DNA from: an uncultured Oscillospiraceae bacterium
Lineage (GTDB): Bacteria; Bacillota; Clostridia; Oscillospirales; Oscillospiraceae
Assembly (NCBI GenBank): GCA_958423465.1
Contig: CATZRD010000007.1
Coordinates: 1-64,000, forward strand
Length of the DNA stretch: 64,000 nt
Direction: 5' to 3'
Under the pieces are notes generated by a model that saw nothing but the letters and a program-made list of their open reading frames with translations, searched no databases and had not been told where the DNA came from. The position numbers and the translations under genes were made by a program. Shown piece by piece: positions 62,316 through 64,000 of this stretch (the stretch's first letter is position 1; each line of letters begins with the position of its first letter).

Positions 62316-62987
62316 TGTTCCGGCGGCGTACCACTCTCCCCGCCGGAGGGACCCGGCGTATACCGGGACGTCCAGCAGGCCCGCCAGCCGGGCGGCGGCG
62401 TCCCGCTGGGCTCTGCTCTCCGTCTGGTTGAGGAATACCATGTCCCCCAGGCCCTCTTCCCGCAGCAGCGCCGCCAGATTCTGGACCGTCACCGGGTCCT
62501 CCGGGGCGGCGCCGGTGAGCCGGCAGAACCGCTCCGGCCGGTGGACGGCCTCCTCCACAGGGCGGCCCAGACCGGAGGCCCCCGCCACCAGAACGGTCCG
62601 GCCCGCCTCCGGCGGGATCACCGGCTCATGGGACAGATGGGCCTTGACGGGCCGCTGCCGGGAGCCGTCTGCCTCCACCAGGACGTAGTCCGCCATTTCC
62701 GCCAGCACCGCCATGGGCAGGGAGGGGGCGGTCAGCTTGCCCTCCGCCGCCGGAGTCCCCAGACAGAGGCAGGGCCTTTGCGCCAGCGCCTCCGCCAGCG
62801 CCTGGGGGGAGGCGGGGTCCAGCGCCGGCAGGCGGGGAGAGGGAAAGATATGGGTGGTGGTACAGAGGATCACTCTGGCCCCGGGAGCCAGCTCCCGGAC
62901 CAGGGTATCGAGGAGGGCGGTCTTGCCGCCGCCGCCGATCACGGCGGTGACGCCCGGCTGTACGCCCAGCAGCCGATACAGTTCCAT
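62313..62987 (-). CDS. yqeC: Putative selenium-dependent hydroxylase accessory protein YqeC
   Basis: A 224-residue P-loop protein. VIGGGGKTALLDTL is a Walker-A-like loop near residue 20, TTTHIF and LVEADGSRQRPVKAHLSHEPVIP are the YqeC family motifs. YqeC is linked to maturation of selenium-dependent molybdenum hydroxylases such as xanthine dehydrogenase in Clostridia. None of those genes is in this window. The ATG has only a weak site (AAAGTAGGACAT). Confidence 0.88.
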   Translation of the reverse strand: MELYRLLGVQPGVTAVIGGGGKTALLDTLVRELAPGARVILCTTTHIFPSPRLPALDPASPQALAEALAQRPCLCLGTPAAEGKLTAPSLPMAVLAEMADYVLVEADGSRQRPVKAHLSHEPVIPPEAGRTVLVAGASGLGRPVEEAVHRPERFCRLTGAAPEDPVTVQNLAALLREEGLGDMVFLNQTESRAQRDAAARLAGLLDVPVYAGSLRRGEWYAAGT

Positions 62988-63029
62988 ATGTCCTACTTTC
63001 TGGTGTTTTTAAATTTAATAAACACCGAT

Positions 63030-64000
63030 TTATTTTCTACCAGGACGGGACGAAAGATATTCTCCTGCGGCCAGTACCGCCCAGGCGGCGCGGATGCCGT
63101 CGGCAGCGGCGGACATGATCCCGCCGGCGTAGCCCGCCCCCTCGCCGCAGGGCCAGAGGCCCCGGACCGGGGACTGCCCCTCCGCATCCCGCAGAATACG
63201 CAGGGGGCAGGAGGAACGGCTCTCCACCGCCGTCAGCACCGCGTCGCCCTGGGCGAAGCCCGGCAGCTTCCGGTCCAGAATGGGCAGGGCCTCCGCCAGA
63301 GCCTGACAGATGAAGTCCGGCAGGACCTGCCACAGGTCGCCCCAGGTCACGCCGGGGCGGTAGGTGGGCCTGACCCGGCCGGGACCGGCGGAGGGACGGC
63401 GGGCCAGAAAATCCTCCACCCGCTGGGCGGGAGCGAAATAGCCGCCGCCTCCCGCAGCGTAGGAGCGCTCCTCCAGCGCCCGCTGAAAGGCGATCCCCGC
63501 CAGGGGGCCCTCCCCGCCGTAGTCCGAGGGGCCTACCGACACCAGCAGTCCGCCGTTGATGTTCTCACCGTCCCGGGCGTAGAGGCTCATGCCGTTGGTG
63601 ACGGCCCGCTCCGCCTCGCTGGCGGCGGCCACCACCGTTCCGCCGGGGCAGACGCAGAAGCTGAACACCCCCCGGCCGCCGGCCAGATGGCAGCTAAGCT
63701 TATAGCTGGCGGCGCCCAGACGGGGGTGGCCCGCCATGGACTTGTACTGCGCCGCGTCCAGATCCGCCTGCCGGTGCTCGATGCGCACGCCCACGGCCAT
63801 GGGCTTGGCCTCCATGGGCACCCCGGCGGCGTAGAGCGCCTCAAAGGTGTCCCGGGCGCTGTTGCCCAGAGCCAGCACCGCCTGCTCCGCCGGGAGGATA
63901 TAGGGACTCTCCGGTCCCTCCACCTCCAGAGCGCGGAGCCGCCCCTCCGCCAGACGCAGCCCCGTCAGCCGGTGGCCGAAGCGGATATCGCAGCCCAGCT
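63030..64000 (-). CDS. FAD-dependent dehydrogenase/oxidoreductase, C-terminal part (5' end outside window)
   Basis: At least 322 residues, open to the window edge, so the GTG at 63923 is internal. VLALGNSARDTF, KPMAVGVRIEHRQ, CVCPGGTVVAAASE, GMSLYARDGENING and WPCGEGAGYAGGI fit the large FAD-dependent protein family (about 530 residues) found in Firmicutes. The N-terminal FAD-binding motif is out of view. Substrate unknown. It ends 42 bp upstream of yqeC and is on the same strand, so the two may share a transcript. Confidence 0.88.
   Translation of the reverse strand, partial: LGCDIRFGHRLTGLRLAEGRLRALEVEGPESPYILPAEQAVLALGNSARDTFEALYAAGVPMEAKPMAVGVRIEHRQADLDAAQYKSMAGHPRLGAASYKLSCHLAGGRGVFSFCVCPGGTVVAAASEAERAVTNGMSLYARDGENINGGLLVSVGPSDYGGEGPLAGIAFQRALEERSYAAGGGGYFAPAQRVEDFLARRPSAGPGRVRPTYRPGVTWGDLWQVLPDFICQALAEALPILDRKLPGFAQGDAVLTAVESRSSCPLRILRDAEGQSPVRGLWPCGEGAGYAGGIMSAAADGIRAAWAVLAAGEYLSSRPGRK

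Overview
The window is high-GC DNA (roughly 62-65% by eye) from a spore-forming anaerobic Firmicute, most likely a gut Oscillospiraceae-type clostridium (Flavonifractor/Pseudoflavonifractor-like). Supporting this are sporulation genes (spoVB, yabP, yabQ, spmA, spmB), clostridial gene order, Firmicute-type promoters and AAGGAGG ribosome sites, hemZ, a CD1871A-family CXXC protein and a corrinoid methyltransferase operon. The species assignment is inference. No phage, insertion sequence, CRISPR array or rRNA was seen; one tRNA, Ser(CGA), is present.

Layout. 1-11.4 kb (+): the end of an AraC-type regulator, then a glycan-degradation operon (GH38, a HAD protein, a GH38-like DUF5054 protein, a PhnP-like metallo-beta-lactamase fold enzyme, GH36 alpha-galactosidase, GH2 and a second HAD phosphatase). 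None has an obvious signal peptide, so it probably acts on imported oligosaccharides. 11.4-25.4 kb (-): the spoVB/HU/rqcP/yabP/yabQ/divIC block, a kinase-hemZ-dtd run, relA and recJ, and malQ. 25.4-30.2 kb (-): a GNAT acetyltransferase behind an attenuator-like leader, then the birA-chromate transporter pair-ymdB-ansA run. 30.4-37.5 kb: tRNA-Ser, a PucR-type regulator divergent from a methyl-H4folate/corrinoid operon (methyltransferase, corrinoid protein, UroD-family methyltransferase, corrinoid activator, DUF2284), and a cytoplasmic Cu/Zn SOD-like gene. 37.6-42.4 kb: a membrane 4Fe-4S protein with two tiny partner genes, gph, trxB and prfC. 42.4-51.9 kb (-): glmU-like, prs, pth, mfd, prsA-like, truB, ribF. 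52.2-56.6 kb (+): trmL, then the glycolytic run pgk-tpiA-gpmI. 56.7-57.8 kb (-): spmA-spmB. 58-62.3 kb (+): ABC exporter, ylmH, ynzC, xpaC-like. 62.3-64 kb (-): yqeC and a partial FAD-dependent dehydrogenase.

The most unusual signals lie between genes. (1) At truB and at pgk a hairpin-rich insert of about 130-150 bp is bracketed by a duplicated gene end: 60 bp of the truB start, and 31 bp of the pgk stop end with a further 23-bp copy. (2) The GNAT gene has a near-consensus promoter, a 20-codon leader ORF spanned by a 10-bp inverted repeat, and an intrinsic terminator before the gene. (3) The prfC leader carries a perfect Shine-Dalgarno followed by AUG-UAG, a start-stop mini-ORF upstream of a release-factor gene. 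(4) The yabP ribosome site lies inside a long hairpin. (5) A 9-bp inverted repeat brackets the corrinoid operon promoter. All reading was by eye; no alignment, folding or database search was run.
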